The position numbers were made by a program, and so were the translations under genes. The notes under the pieces are model-generated. The model saw only the letters and a list, made by a program, of their open reading frames with translations, was not told the origin of the DNA and ran no database searches. 64,000 nucleotides of DNA from Serendipita indica DSM 11827. Lineage: Eukaryota; Basidiomycota; Agaricomycetes; Sebacinales; Serendipitaceae. This document shows positions 22,947-34,167 of the stretch, one piece after another; within the stretch, counting starts at the first letter, position 1; every line of letters begins with the position of its first letter. The stretch lies in assembly GCA_910890315.1 (NCBI GenBank), contig CAJVGD010000006.1, positions 1,240,001-1,304,000 of the forward strand. Direction: 5' to 3'.

Positions 22947-23703
22947 CTACAACTTGAATAACGAATCCTTTGCATACTCTTGATATGCCTCTCTATTGAG
23001 CGAGTTGAGTGCAACCTTGATGTCTGTTTGGATATCCTGGATCAGCGCCTCTGGAAACATGTGAGTCCACTGTCAGTATGATTAAGAAAGATCGACCTTT
23101 TGTCGTGTAATCCAACTCGGGTCGGATATACCCAAGCACTACAACGGACATCTTGTGTCCGTAGAAATCCTCGGCAAACTTGTGAATCAAGTGGACCTCC
23201 TAACAACGTGATAAGCATGATAACCTCTCTTCAGTTTCGTCAACGTACCGCAGTAAGCTTCTCATTCTTGTAGAATGGATTCCACCCGATGCTCATCACC
23301 ATCGGCCAGACTTGATAGTCTTCGCTAGGGAGATGTGCAGCAGTGCCATTTGGACACTCTGGATGAACTTGAGCATATCCAAAATAGATGCCAGTCTTGA
23401 CCGTCGAAGTCATTGGCTCTAACGCGTCGTCCGGCAGGTTTGCTAATCAAAGATGTCTTCAGATCAAGTGCCCAACAGTCTAGACGTAGACTCACCGGTG
23501 TGACATCCGAGCTCTCTACTTCCACGTTTGAAACCGTGTTGGACCTCGCCCGCCATCCGAATCGGAAACGGCGCCTCTGGAATGTCGGCGCCTACAATCA
23601 TGGGTCTGCGCAGTCGGGGATGATCCTCTGTCACGACTTTATCTGTCTGTGTAAAGTCTACAACAAACGGCGGCAAGCCGAGGATTTTATTGTCATCCGC
23701 CAT
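22947..23703 (-). CDS. FMN1: Riboflavin kinase
   Basis: ATP:riboflavin 5'-phosphotransferase that makes FMN. The ATG at 23703 begins [17 protein letters not shown]. The core is [22 protein letters not shown], then the family GxPTAN-type nucleotide/metal loop, here GCHTANLPD, formed across an intron (ACC G|CA AAC). It continues [33 protein letters not shown] (matching the NPxF segment), [24 protein letters not shown] (including the E-x-x-F-Y-G motif) and [15 protein letters not shown], ending DSLFKL at 22947. His replaces the usual Pro in the GxPTAN loop (GCHTAN); Thr and Asn, which contact the nucleotide and Mg, are kept. The ATG is 66 bp from the divergent SelT-like ATG. Confidence 0.92.
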
Positions 23704-23769
23704 GGCAAGAGGTGCCGAGGTCGAGGAGCAAAGTGGCAGTTTTGCTTGTCTTGCACCTTGACCTTGACC

Positions 23770-24367
23770 ATGTCTGATCCAGATAAAAGACTAGAAACAT
23801 GCACAGATTGTGATCCAAGGAGCGCGTCCGAGATCAAAGTCGAGGCGAAATCTGAAAATCCGTTGGATGCGAGCACCTTTGAACCTCCGCTAGCCCCCAG
23901 ATACCCGGTAGTCACTATCGAATACTGTGATAGAGTAAGTAGTGTATATATTAGACCTCGTTTGACTCCTCATATTTTGTAGTGCCGATGGTGAGCATAA
24001 TATATGCAAGCAGGAAACTAAATTAACTATTGAATAGGCTTCACAGAGCTACTTGGATAGCTACAGAACTGTCTGTCACCTTTCCACCCCCTCAGATACA
24101 GACTATCAGCTTGGTGGCTGCCGCAGCTCCTCTACCTGCTGGTCGTTTTAGAATGTGGCTTGCAGAAGCTCCTAATGGCGCTCAATCTGATCCTATTATG
24201 ACGCTCATCTGGGACAGAAAGGTCGAGGATGGATTCCCAGATTTGAAAGTAGTCGTAAGTCTCCTGTTTCTCCGCATTTTCAAAATGTCTAATCTTCCTG
24301 ACAGAAGCAGCGAATTCGAGACAAGGTTGCACCGAACATGTCCTTGGGCCACTCGGATCGCAAGTAG
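23770..24367 (+). CDS. SelT/SelW-like Rdx thioredoxin-fold protein (Cys form)
   Basis: Small protein of the Rdx family (selenoprotein W/T/H relatives). The ATG at 23770 begins MSDPDKRLETCTDCD; an acidic leader precedes PVVTIEYCDRCRWLHRATW, the thioredoxin-like beta-CxxC-alpha motif (CDRC). The motif is assembled across two introns (AGA|GTAAGT and TGCCGATG|GTGAGC). Further conserved parts are SVTFPPPQIQTISL, PAGRFRMWL and LIWDRKVEDGFPDLKVV, ending KVAPNMSLGHSDRK at the TAG 24365-24367. Where animals have selenocysteine, this protein has cysteine, as in other fungi. About 155 residues. Redox function is inferred from the fold. It is 105 bp upstream of the CLASP start and head-to-head with FMN1. 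Confidence 0.86.
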
Positions 24368-24471
24368 CTCTTCAAACCACCAGCTGTAAATGTAGTCAGC
24401 GGATGAATAAATATCATCTTTCGACCTGAAGGGTGTCCAACCTTGACCCACACACCTTGGCCCTGACCTCG

Positions 24472-27400
24472 ATGGCCGATAGCGATGAACGGATAGCCAA
24501 ATGCCTCGAGCGGCTCAAGTCGAATGGTATATATCATCGTTAAAATAGAAGAGGATTAGTTTGTGCTCATAGCTCTTAAGATTCAGAGGTGAAGATAGAT
24601 GCCCTCAACAAATTGCAAGCCGAATTCGCTGCTGGCGTCCAGGCTGGTTTCATTTCCTACATCTAATGGCTATATTGGCTTACATTGTCTTCAAAACAGC
24701 CGACAGAGATTGAAGAAGTCATCGCTGCGCTGAAAACGACGCTCCGTATCCCAAATCAGCACGTCTCTACCGCCTCTCTCTCCGCCATTTCAGCTCTCTT
24801 CCCAGTCATTGTTACCCATCGTGAATCCGAAGATCATGGACATCCAAGCTCACACGACGCCACCGTCTTTCGGCATGCGCTGCTTGCATTTCTCTCTGCT
24901 GGTGGCATCCTGGACCGTCTTGGGGACAATCGTGAACGCGCTCGTGACTGTGCGCGCGATGCATTGGTTTCAGCTGGGAACACTGCGCTCAAGTTTAATC
25001 CCAACCCGACGTCCGCATCCGCCTCCGCCGGTCCTGGTATGAAGCATTCACAAGCAACAAAGGGACCGGAGCCCCCACTCGCCATGTTTGAACGGTTCCT
25101 TAGGGAGTTGGGTTTCAGCAGCAAAGTCACGCGAGTGCGCGAGCAGGTATATCTCTCCGTACAGCCGTCCTAGTTGCGAGATGCTAATATATCTCATAAC
25201 AGTCGATCTTGACATTGCTCCAGCTCCGTAGGACGAATCAACGATTTCCGTTACGACCATTCCTGACACATCTAGTGGATGTGCTAGAAGACAGTGACGG
25301 AGGTGTGCGGGACTGTGCACGAAACGCGGTGATTGAAATGTTCACGGCATCGACCGTGACCGACAGCGCAAGAGCCGATTTAAAGAAAGAAATGACCAAG
25401 AAGGGAGTGCGCAAAGGCATTGTCGATAATATCCTGAATCAACTTCTCGCCGCCCCCACACAGACGATCGAAACATCAGCTGAAGACCCGTCTCACCCGC
25501 CAGCACTTTCTACTACAGGCTCTCATCCTGGACTACCAACACAAAAGTCGTCTGCAACCTTGGCATCTTCTGTCGCAGGAACTTCGCGAACCCAAAGCTT
25601 TGCCAGTACGGCAGAGGTACAAGATGGTAAGACTGAGGAGGTGGTGACCGTCTACGTATGTTTCATTAGATTATTCTCTCTCCCACGCTTACATCAATCT
25701 ATAGGTTGCTTCCGTACGCGACCTGGAGCACGAATTTGCGACTATGCAACCTCCGTTCGAGGGGAAGGAAACGGAGCATAATTGGCAACTCCGTGAACGC
25801 GCCATTCAACGGGTACGAGGAATGCTCAAAGGAGATGTTCACATTCGATATCTCGAGGCATTCATGGAGTGTTTGAAGTCTGGGTTCATGACAAACTCTT
25901 TAAAGACTGTGAGTGTATTACGACCCCGCTTGAATACCGACTTATATCCACAGTTGGCCTCGCTGCGAACTACGGTATCAACAAATACCTGCGCGTTATA
26001 CGCTGAACTGGTCCTTGCTCTGCGGCATGCCTTTGAGCCATTTGTCGAGCTCACGTTGACGGCTCTCTTCAAGATGAGCTCTCTCACCAAGAAGATTGTC
26101 GCGAATCAAAGTCAAGCTACGGTTAGAGAAATTCTCCTCCATGGCCATTGTCATCCAAGGATCGTCATGCCTCTCTTGTGGAATGGCATCCAGGACAAGA
26201 ATGTCAGCGCTCGACAATATACGGTGGGACACATCCGTACTGTCCTGGAGAATACCGCCGTAAGAGGAAAATCCGTCATCGAGTCGAGCGGAGGACTTGA
26301 GCTGCTGGAAAAGTCGATCAAAAAGGCACTGGGAGACGCCAACGCGGGCATCCGTGATAGCGCACGGAGCCTTTTCTGGATCTTTGACGGCATTTGGAAG
26401 GACAGAGCAGACGCCATAGCCAACACTCTCGACCCAACAGCACGAAAACAACTTGACAAGGTAGCCCCAACGGGTCAGGCATCACAGAATGGAACCGTGC
26501 CCATCGCAGAAGCGAAAAAGTCGAGTGTGGCCGCAGCCATTGCTGCCAGCCGAGCCAAGGCCAAACAAATCGCGGCTGCACCTCCCACACTACGACATGC
26601 TGCTACTTCTCATGCATCCAGCATGGCATCTCATGCACGACGTCCTGCATCCCCTGGCTCGCCATCTGGTCGAACGCCTGTTGCAAGTGGGACAACCGCA
26701 AAGAGAGCATCTGGTGCCTTCTCGAGATCATCCACTGCTCCCGCATTGACCACTGGTCCAATCGCAAAGTCACCATCACAATCTGCGTCCATCTCGACCG
26801 CTTCTGCCTCCCCTCCTCCATCCCCGACGCAGTACGCTTCACAGAAATTAAACAACAGTGTCCGAATTGCATCTGCCGTCCCCCTTCCTTCGTCTCCTCC
26901 CAATACATACCGGTCCCCTCCCAAAGGCACGGTCCCTCTGAAGTCTTCGCTCAGTGCTCGTTCAATGTCTCCGCCGTCTACATCCACCAATAGAGTCAAG
27001 CGAGCATCTGGAGTCTTTGCTTCTCCCAAGGGAACAACGCTTACACACATGCCCGCCACGAATGATACCCTCACACTATCACCTCATCCGTCCGATGATG
27101 AGTCCCTAATGCGCGTTCGAGCGCCCAATAGTGATGCAGGCTCTAGCGAGTCGCTCCCTATGGCATCTTTCTCCGACGCAGTTACATCTACTCCTCCTGG
27201 TCGCACCCTCGAAGCAGCCTCGTTGACACGGAGCACCAACCCGCTCAAAGTACCCGGCCCAGTCATCGAGGATGCACTGCGCGCACGAGCGGAACAGGCA
27301 GAGAGTGCAGCCGAGAGACTCTTAGAGGAGCTCGTGGAACCGGATGATACAGTACAGAATCTACATATTCCTCCGTCGCTTATGCCATCTGCCAGTACTG

Positions 27401-28708
27401 CTAAACCACCTCTCAAGGCGAGTACGAGTACCAAATCGGCGAATGGAAACACGACGAAGAAGTCGCCTCCACCTGCAACACCCGCTAACAAGCGCTCGGT
27501 GCTCTTACGTCAAGCTGCAGTGTACCAGGATAGCCCGCCATACAAGCGTGGCTCAAGCTCAATTGTCGACAGGCTAAAGGATCGACGGAATGAATCCAGT
27601 TGGTGGCTAAAGCGTGTTTCTTGTAAGTATATGGGATTTCCTGTCGTTCGGACTAACACTATCGCGTACAGTGCTGCAAGAGACCGATTTCCAGTCTGGC
27701 TCTGACCCGTCTACCCAATTGGCAGCTTGTATCGATTCCTGGAAAATGGCACTGCCGGAGTTGCTGAATTAAACCAACTCATTTTCCTCTGCAGGAAGAA
27801 CCCTGCAATGGAGACTGAAGGAGACGAGGGGTTGGCAGACGATATATGGAAGGGTGGTCTAGTGTTCAACAAGCTCTCGTCGGCATTGTTTCAGTACCTC
27901 ACATGCGACAAGGTATGGTCTCGCAAGTTTCATTATCGGAAGATTAAAGTCTATGCAGCCCGAAGATATTCTCGAAAGAGGCCTTATTGTGATCTGGGAA
28001 ATGGTGGAGCACCAGCAATCATATCTCGAGGGACGAGAATCTGAACTTTTGGCTCTCTTGTTCCACCTTCGTTACTGCAATCTTCAAACGGTCGGTAAAA
28101 CCCTAGGCGTTCATCCACCCATCTAACATGAGATGCCAGATTTCCGAAGCATCCAACACAATTCGAGATGCCCTTACAGACCGCATTGATCCGATCTACG
28201 GTCTCAGCACAATGCACACAAGCTTAAAGCGTTTCCTTGCGGAGCCCATTCCAACCGACGGTAACGCGGAGACGCGGGCTTTATCTCATGCATTTGGATT
28301 GCTGGCGATTGGAAAGTTTATTCTGCGGTTGCCGACCGAGATTCTTGAAGAGGAGCTTCCCAGACTGCAACTCACTCTGTCACAGGTACGCGCGATTCAT
28401 TTGACAGATCGCATCTAATTTGCTTCTAGAGCCTTAACGACACACAGCTACTTGTCAGAGAATCGGCAGCTGCCGCTATCATCGCCGCCCAGCTTGTCCT
28501 CCGAGACGAGACGTACCTGTTCACCATGCTGGCGAGCCTTTCGGATGAGAAGAAGAACCTCCTCACCTATTTGTTTGACAAACATGGTGCACGAGGGACG
28601 GTTGAAGGCGTCAGCAAGGACAGTGGCTCGCAGGGCGGACTCGACCGCCTGGAGAAGGAGATGAAGCGGCTAGACTCGAAGACGAGCACTCCCATCCGTA
28701 AACTATAA
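24472..28708 (+). CDS. CLASP/Stu1-family microtubule plus-end protein
   Basis: TOG-domain protein that stabilises microtubules, promotes rescue and supports the spindle. The ATG at 24472 is chosen because exon 1 (MADSDERIAKCLERLKSN) splices in frame at 24526 to DSEVKIDALNKLQAEFAAG, the usual start of the first TOG-like array. HEAT/TOG pieces follow: LRIPNQHVSTASLSAISALFP, VVLEDSDGGVRDCAR-type repeats, and the CLASP_N block LRERAIQRVRGMLKGD through LYAELVLALRHAFEP, HPRIVMPLLWNGIQDKN and GIRDSARSLFWIF. A long Ser/Pro/Arg-basic region (about 26500-27550, e.g. RRPASPGSPSGRTP and KRASGVF) is the likely microtubule-binding part. The C-terminal helical domain ends RLDSKTSTPIRKL at 28708. About 1250 residues, with many phase-changing introns after 27620. 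Confidence 0.88.
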
Positions 28709-28822
28709 CTTTTGACATCTTCGTCGCGTCTTGCTTTCGATGTTTTATTTTTTTCGTGGATTTATTGTTTTCTAACTCGCCCCAGCCTCGCAGAGAGGTC
28801 GCTTGGTTTCCGTTGAGCCACA

Positions 28823-29497
28823 ATGTCAGACCAAGATGTCGGCGGCACTGGCGCAAACGACGATGATCTCTCGCTCCCGAAAGCGACAGTGAACAAATAC
28901 GTGTCTGGTAAGCTCGACAACGCGCTGCTCGTCGTCGCGCGCGAATGCTCATTTCCGGGTCGCAGAGATTCTAGGACCATCTCTCTCCGCCTCCAAGGAA
29001 ACTCTTCAGCTCGTGTTGGACTGCTGCATAGGTCTGTGGAGACTAAGGGACGGTGTGTTGCGCGACAGGCACTGAAACCACTGCAGAGTTCATTCACCTC
29101 GTCTCGTCCGAGTCCAACGAGGTCTGTGAAAAGGAATCTCGCAAGACGATATCGCCGGATCATGTTCTTTCAGCGTTAAAGGTCCGCCTATTCATCCAAC
29201 AGCGCGCCTTGGGCGGCAGCTAACGAACTGCAAAGACGTTAGGCTTTGAGAAGTACATTCCGGAGCTCGAAGAAGTCGTCAAGGATCACAAGCAGATTGT
29301 CAAATCCGTGCGTCGTTGTGTGATCCTCGCGTTGTACGTAGGTTACTAACAACATTTGCCAGGACCGCGACCGAAAGGCTGCCAAAATGCAGGATAATGA
29401 CATGAGCCCAGAAGAGTTACTCGCTATGCAGCAATCTCTCTTTGCTCAGAGCGTCGCCAAGTTGAACAACGGAATCGCGGAACCGGCCACACCGTAA
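28823..29497 (+). CDS. NCB2: Negative cofactor 2 beta (Dr1) histone-fold protein
   Basis: Beta subunit of NC2, which binds TBP on promoter DNA and blocks TFIIA/TFIIB entry. The ATG at 28823 starts MSDQDVGGTGANDDDLSLPK. The histone fold is built over several exons: LPKATVNKYVS, EILGPSLSASKETLQLVLDC, then CIEFIHLVSSESNEVCEKES (codon G|AG joined across an intron), RKTISPDHVLSALK and TLGFEKYIPELEEVVKDHK. A helical tail DRDRKAAKMQ...MSPEELLAMQQSLFAQS is characteristic of Dr1. It ends IAEPATP, TAA 29495-29497. About 145 residues. It lies 114 bp downstream of the CLASP stop on the same strand and is convergent with the Mak32-like kinase. Confidence 0.92.
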
Positions 29498-29557
29498 TGT
29501 ACACCAGATTCGCATCAGCTACTGGTCCAACATTCATCTTGTCCATCGTGTCCATTG

Positions 29558-30774
29558 CTACCCTACAACTCGTGACCTGAGTGAATGTAGTCTTCTTTCT
29601 GGCGAGTCTCCGTTCCAGAGCCCGTCCTTGAACGTTGGGAGCCCATGCTGTTCGATCACAAAGCTTGCAGAGATGCTGGCATAGATTGCCGCTGGGTATG
29701 ATAAGCATTAGAAGTCGGTTTTCATTCCTCAAGATCTTACCTTGCCTCACATCTTGGTTACTATGATATAATCCGGCAGCTAGACCGCCCAGAAAGGCAT
29801 TCCCAGCACCTGAATCCTGTCAATGAGATCCTCAAAGCTATTGAAACTCTACCCGTCACGTCGACCACCTTGTCGGAGTCTCTGCTTTGGAAATAGGCTT
29901 CGATCCAAAGCCGACCCGTGGAATCGTGGATGAGCACCCCAAGCTCTCCACTGCGAATCAAGACAGATCCCTGCCCATTTGGTCCAACACCGAAGTCGTA
30001 GAGCTGTGTTGCAGCCGCCTCAATGAGTTCTCGGCTGGGCTCCCTGTCGGATGCTAGGGAGAGCAATGTACACGCTTCTAACGCGTTTGGACTGAGTATA
30101 TGAATGTCGGGTAATACCTCGCGAAGTGCGGGTAATTCACTTGGAACACAACGATCCTGTGCATGAATGGTCATTTCGCATTCGAATCGACAAACCAAAC
30201 CCACTGGAATGGGTTCATATATGGTCACCGGATTCCAGTCTGCGATTCCATGAACCTCGCGCATGATCTCTTGGGCTCGCGTTGGAGAACAAATGAAATG
30301 AAGGTAGCGAGCTCTCTGTGCAGATGTAAAGTCTTTCGGGGTGATCCGCAGCCGTGGAGTGAGATACTCAAACCTTGAAACATTAATTGAATATAGAAAG
30401 GTGGAAGAAGCTCACCCTCTGTGCTCCCCTCGATAGAGATTCAGTGCTCGGGTTGTACCTCTGTCCGCATGTTCTCGATATATCCACATGTCTCTCCCAT
30501 ATTCACTCAGCTGCTCCAAAACACTTGACTGAAAGTCAAACCCCTTGTCTACTATCATCGAGATTTGGTCATCTTGAAGAAACATCCTGGCCCCGATAGA
30601 TGCATACGTTCCTCCTCCACCTATCTTCGTCTATCGTCACTAGGAAAGTCTACTCGAGACCCGACGAACCTGCTCTTGAGCCTCTCGTCCAGTTGGTTGA
30701 CCACTCTCGTCTAGATACTCGAACCGGTCCATGATGAACATTCCAAGGGTCATAAAAACACGATCGAGACTCAT
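29558..30774 (-). CDS. Mak32-like PfkB-family carbohydrate kinase
   Basis: Ribokinase-fold kinase of the group that includes yeast Mak32; the substrate is unknown. Read from the ATG at 30774 (MSLDRVFMTLGMFIMDRFEY); an in-frame ATG at 30753 is an alternative. The 45-bp intron joins REAQEQ to IGGGGTYASIGARMFL, the glycine-rich PfkB signature 1 in its Mak32 form. It continues EHADRGTTRALNLYRGEHRGFEYLT, RYLHFICSP, WNPVTIYEPIP, ILSPNALEAC, the nucleotide-binding GVGPNGQGSVLIRSG and VVDVTGAGNAFLGGL, the catalytic signature 2 with the DxxGxGN-type loop. The last exon gives AAIYASISASFVIEQHGLP and ends SRVVG at 29558. About 360 residues. The ATG is 75 bp from the divergent SmF ATG. Confidence 0.85.
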
Positions 30775-30849
30775 GATAATGCTCGCATAGACCTTAACAA
30801 TGTGAACTCTGGGTAGCGGTGGGTTCCAAGTTTTGGACCCGACCTCGAC

Positions 30850-31248
30850 ATGGCAGCGGCAAGTTGACCTTTGTCGACAGAGATTTCTTCTCTAATACTC
30901 TTATACAGGTCGCACCTGTAAATCCCAAGCCATTTCTCCAAGATTTGACAGGAAAGGCCGTCGCCGTCAAGCTCAAATGGGGTCTTGAGTATCGAGGGTT
31001 CCTTGTTTCGACTGATGCCTTCATGAACCTCCAAGTGAGTTCTTTGGTTTGTCATACTTGTCCTTATGTCCCGTTAGCTCGCCAATACCGAGGAATATCA
31101 GGATGGCAAATCGAATGGCGCTCTTGGAGAGGTGTTCATAAGGTATGCTGCGCTTATTGTACCAGAAAGCAAGATCTAAAACAGTAGTAGATGCAACAAC
31201 GTTCTCTACATTATACGTCCTTTACCTCCTCTTCGCGCCAAGTATTGA
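30850..31248 (+). CDS. SMX3: Small nuclear ribonucleoprotein SmF
   Basis: Sm-ring subunit of spliceosomal U snRNPs. Four exons. Exon 1 is only nine bases (ATG GCA GCG) and the following intron 30859-30908 starts with GC (GCAAGT) rather than GT, ends TTATACAG and has a CTAAT branch site. Exon 2 gives [30 protein letters not shown] and [12 protein letters not shown] (Sm1 motif), exon 3 [21 protein letters not shown], exon 4 [14 protein letters not shown] (Sm2 motif), ending LRAKY with TGA 31246-31248. About 87 residues, the normal size. The [13 protein letters not shown] and NGALGEVF signatures identify SmF rather than LSm6. Head-to-head with the Mak32-like kinase. Confidence 0.93.
30859..30908 (+). 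other. Candidate GC-AG intron in SmF
   Basis: Donor GCAAGT at 30859, branch-like TCTAATAC 13 bases before the end, acceptor TTATACAG at 30908. It is the only junction I can find that places an ATG in frame with VAPVNPKPF. The nearby GT (30863) gives the wrong phase. Confidence 0.65.
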
Positions 31249-31422
31249 CTGTATGTTTTACAGGGAAGACAAAACGAGCCAAGCAGACAAAATGGAATCA
31301 TGATTCCAAATTTTAGTTGCTTAGATGTCTCCGATTGACCACTGAATATCTAATCGCTGTCACCAAATTTTTACCAATACAAAAGTGTTACAGCAAGCCT
31401 CACACGAGCACGAATCAAATTT

Positions 31423-33374
31423 TCATTTCTGTTCTTTGCGTCTGGTCCGCGGCTGGCGAACCGCCCGCTCCTCAAAATCAGAATCTTCGTCCAGTCCATC
31501 GCTTTCTTCTTCAGACTCCTCTACTGTCGTGTCAGCAGCCGGTTTTGACCTCTTGCTTCTTCTGGGAGGGCCAGAGGTAGACTGTCCTGCATTCTCCAAT
31601 TCGGCCGCGCTGCTTGTTTGTGCGGTGGGCTTCGTCACACGAGCGCGCATGGCCATTGTCATGTACTTCTGACTTGGACTGTGTCCCTTTGAGAATGCTC
31701 CTACACGCTTCCTGAGCTGTTAGAGTGCGTTAGATTACAGTCTAAGTAAGTGCAAGTGATACCTTTTCCAGAGGTCTATTGAGGTCCTTTGCTAGCTTGG
31801 GGAGGTCCATTGTAATACCCGACGCCAATAGATCCTTAATAATTTGATCTTCGGCATCTGTCCAATCGTCTCTTCGTACAGACTTGTCCAGTGCGTCATG
31901 AAATCTGCGCGATATATCAACTGACGAAACGAGATGAGTAGAAGCTTTACCTGATACGACACTGCCTCTCGGTTCTGGTGCCCATAGCTGCAGAAATGAG
32001 TTTCCATCTTCTCTTGACGTTAGCGGGATATTCTTCCAGAAGAGCTTCCAGTTTGGCGTCCTCTTCCGGGGACCAGGTTCCAGCTTTGACTTTGCCTGAA
32101 AGGACTTGGTGGCGTGCAATACACTGCTGTCGGGTCATGCTGATTGGCATCGAAGTCGCAACTGGAACGCCTTAGATGAGTAGTATATACACAAGTAGCT
32201 CACCCTTTGCCATATTGTTCTCTCCGTGCTGAGCTACAGCCTCTAGGAGGGCAGCGTCGAGTTCTGGTGTCCATGTTAAATGTGCAGCTTTGGCGACACC
32301 CAAAGCCTGGTATGCCTTCATGCAGTCGATCGCAATCCTTCCATTCTAGATGAAGAGGTCACTCGAAGAAAGGGGATGCGGTACTCGGCGTACTCCCACC
32401 GCAGCAGCGACTGCCTCCCAGTCCACGACTCCTTCATCCATCAATTCTGTAGCAACCAGTTGCCTCGCCTGATTCACTGCTTTTATGAGTTCTGCCCGCT
32501 CCTCTTCAGACCATTCGCCGCGATTGACCCCTGGGTGCAGATGAGCCAGCCACCGGACTTTGCACATGGAAGGAATTCGCCCAGGAATCTGCAGCTAGTA
32601 TGAGAGTGGGGTAAAAGAGGTGGATAGACTTACATATCTGGCGACTCTCTCCCAGTCAAGGTACGTTCTGAGTTCCCCATAGCTTGACAAGGGAACATCC
32701 TTCAACGCAATTAATGCGTTATACCCTCTCGAGAAGCATAGTAAGTACAGAGATCTGATTGCAAACTCACTCACTGTTTCTGCAGCTGTAATGCGTGATA
32801 ACGCATGCCCTCTCGTTGAACGGCGTCCTTCAGAGCCGTATCCTCAGCCTCTGTCCCTAGAAGATATCAGATTGATGCCCGTGTAGATATATCCATCCCA
32901 CATAGCCGATTGGAGGTGAGCTCATTGTATGTAATGTGTCTCTGACTTTCTTCGTAGAATGGCGAACGCTATAGTGCCAGTCAGTAGGAGTACATATTAA
33001 GAAGGATGCTCACCAGGTCTTCCAGTTCTGTTGCACCAAAGGGAGGAACCGCGTCCTGCGCACCGGGGACGCTCACTACAAACGCGTCTTCGTCGCTGTC
33101 AGGATCGTCGGGTACATCTATATGAGCTTCGGCTTTTGCCTAGACGATGATTTAGCGAAGAATAAACCTGATTAGATGACTGGCGTACAATGAGATTGTC
33201 CACGGTGGCTAACTGGGTTTCCAATTCGTGGATATGTTTCAAGAGAGCCTTCTTCCGTGCTTCATTCGCTTCGATTGCAGTTTCAATGCGGTTCGCCGTG
33301 CCGCTGGGATCCATTGCGTGAGCTTCGTCGGGTCGAAGCCTGATTGAGTCCAAACTTGAACCCAACCCCGACAT
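31423..33374 (-). CDS. Multi-Myb-repeat DNA-binding protein (SNAPC4/Myb type)
   Basis: Protein with several SANT/Myb repeats, likely a nuclear DNA-binding factor. Read from the ATG at 33374 (MSGLGSSLDSIRLRPDEAH); an upstream in-frame ATG exists at 33419. An N-terminal coiled coil (RKKALLKHIHELETQLATVDNL) leads to an acidic segment (DVPDDPDSDEDAF), then Myb units: YLDWERVARYIPGRIPSMCK with VRWLAHLHPGVN, GEWSEEERAELIKAVNQ with VVDWEAVAAAVG, HLTWTPELDAALLEAVAQHG, GTWSPEEDAKLEALLEEYP with RWKLISAAMGTRTERQCRIR, and DDWTDAEDQIIKDLL. The repeat number and coiled-coil start resemble SNAPC4 of the snRNA activator complex; general fungal Myb factors remain possible. The tail is basic then acidic (RRSKRSKP, EESEEESDG), stop at 31423. 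Confidence 0.78.
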
Positions 33375-33378
33375 CACG

Positions 33379-34057
33379 ATGGTCAGCCTCTGAACATTCT
33401 TGGTTTTGTAGTATTTCATGCTCACATACGTCGCTCTACTGCAGGCAAACGCGTCTGCAAAACGGACAGCGGCTCAGAATGAAGCAGCGTTGCGAAATCT
33501 CAACATTTGGATGGTGCTCGCCCCGCTCATCTCCATTTTAATCCGCTTCTTATTCAGGTCGTCTGTTATCCCCCCACGCACGTCGAGCGTCATCCATGGC
33601 CTCACTTTTGTCCCCCTCTTCGTTCTCTACTCGCACTTGACCTCTATTGGCTCTCCACGACGTGATCCAACGACCCAGGCACTCATTGGAAGCGGCGAGG
33701 ACCTGAATATGCCCGGAGTCACGGAATGGTGTTGGGATATTATTTATGTCACCTGGGCTTGCCAGGTTGGAAGCGCAGCGTTGGGTGAATGGTTCTGGTG
33801 GCTCTATCTATGCGTAAGTCACGTTTCCAGAAAGCTATTCTACCAGAGTGGTCGAGCTCACTTGTCTCCTCACATGCTCATAGATTCCCCTCTTTGCACT
33901 GTGGAAGATCTATTCGATATTCCTCAAGCCATATTTCTTCTCAGGATCAAAGGAAGAGGCCACAGATGACGACCAAGGAGCTGCAAGCATGAGCAAACGA
34001 CAGCAAAAATTAAAGAAACGGAGCGAGAAGGGTGACCCTCGAGTGAAGCGCTTATAG
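33379..34057 (+). CDS. SND2: SND2/TMEM208-like ER membrane protein
   Basis: ER membrane protein of the SND targeting route for tail- and central-anchor proteins. The best model starts with a mini-exon holding only the ATG at 33379-33381, an intron with a GTCAGC donor and CTACTGCAG acceptor, then ANASAKRTAAQNEAALRNLN. Without that splice, translation could start at the ATG at 33418 (MLTYVALLQANAS), giving a longer leader. Membrane segments: IWMVLAPLISILIRFLFR, HGLTFVPLFVLYSHL, and VTWACQVGSAALGEWFWWLYL continuing after an intron into IPLFALWKIYSIFLKPYFF. A basic tail (SKRQQKLKKRSEKGD...RVKRL) ends at 34057. About 190 residues. Start codon lies 4 bp from the divergent Myb ATG. Confidence 0.84.
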
Positions 34058-34167
34058 CGACATTCTAGTCTGCTCTGTATTTCTCAATGATAATCCAGTG
34101 CTCGCATCTTCGACGTCGCTTGCGAATTACCCTTCCTTGGAGCCGACTTCATACCCCTGAGTTAAGG

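Noticed and set aside
24289-24537. Minus-strand ORF of 82 codons across the SelT-like/CLASP gap
   Set aside because: Overlaps the last SelT-like exon and CLASP exon 1, both of which read correctly on the plus strand; no recognised motif.
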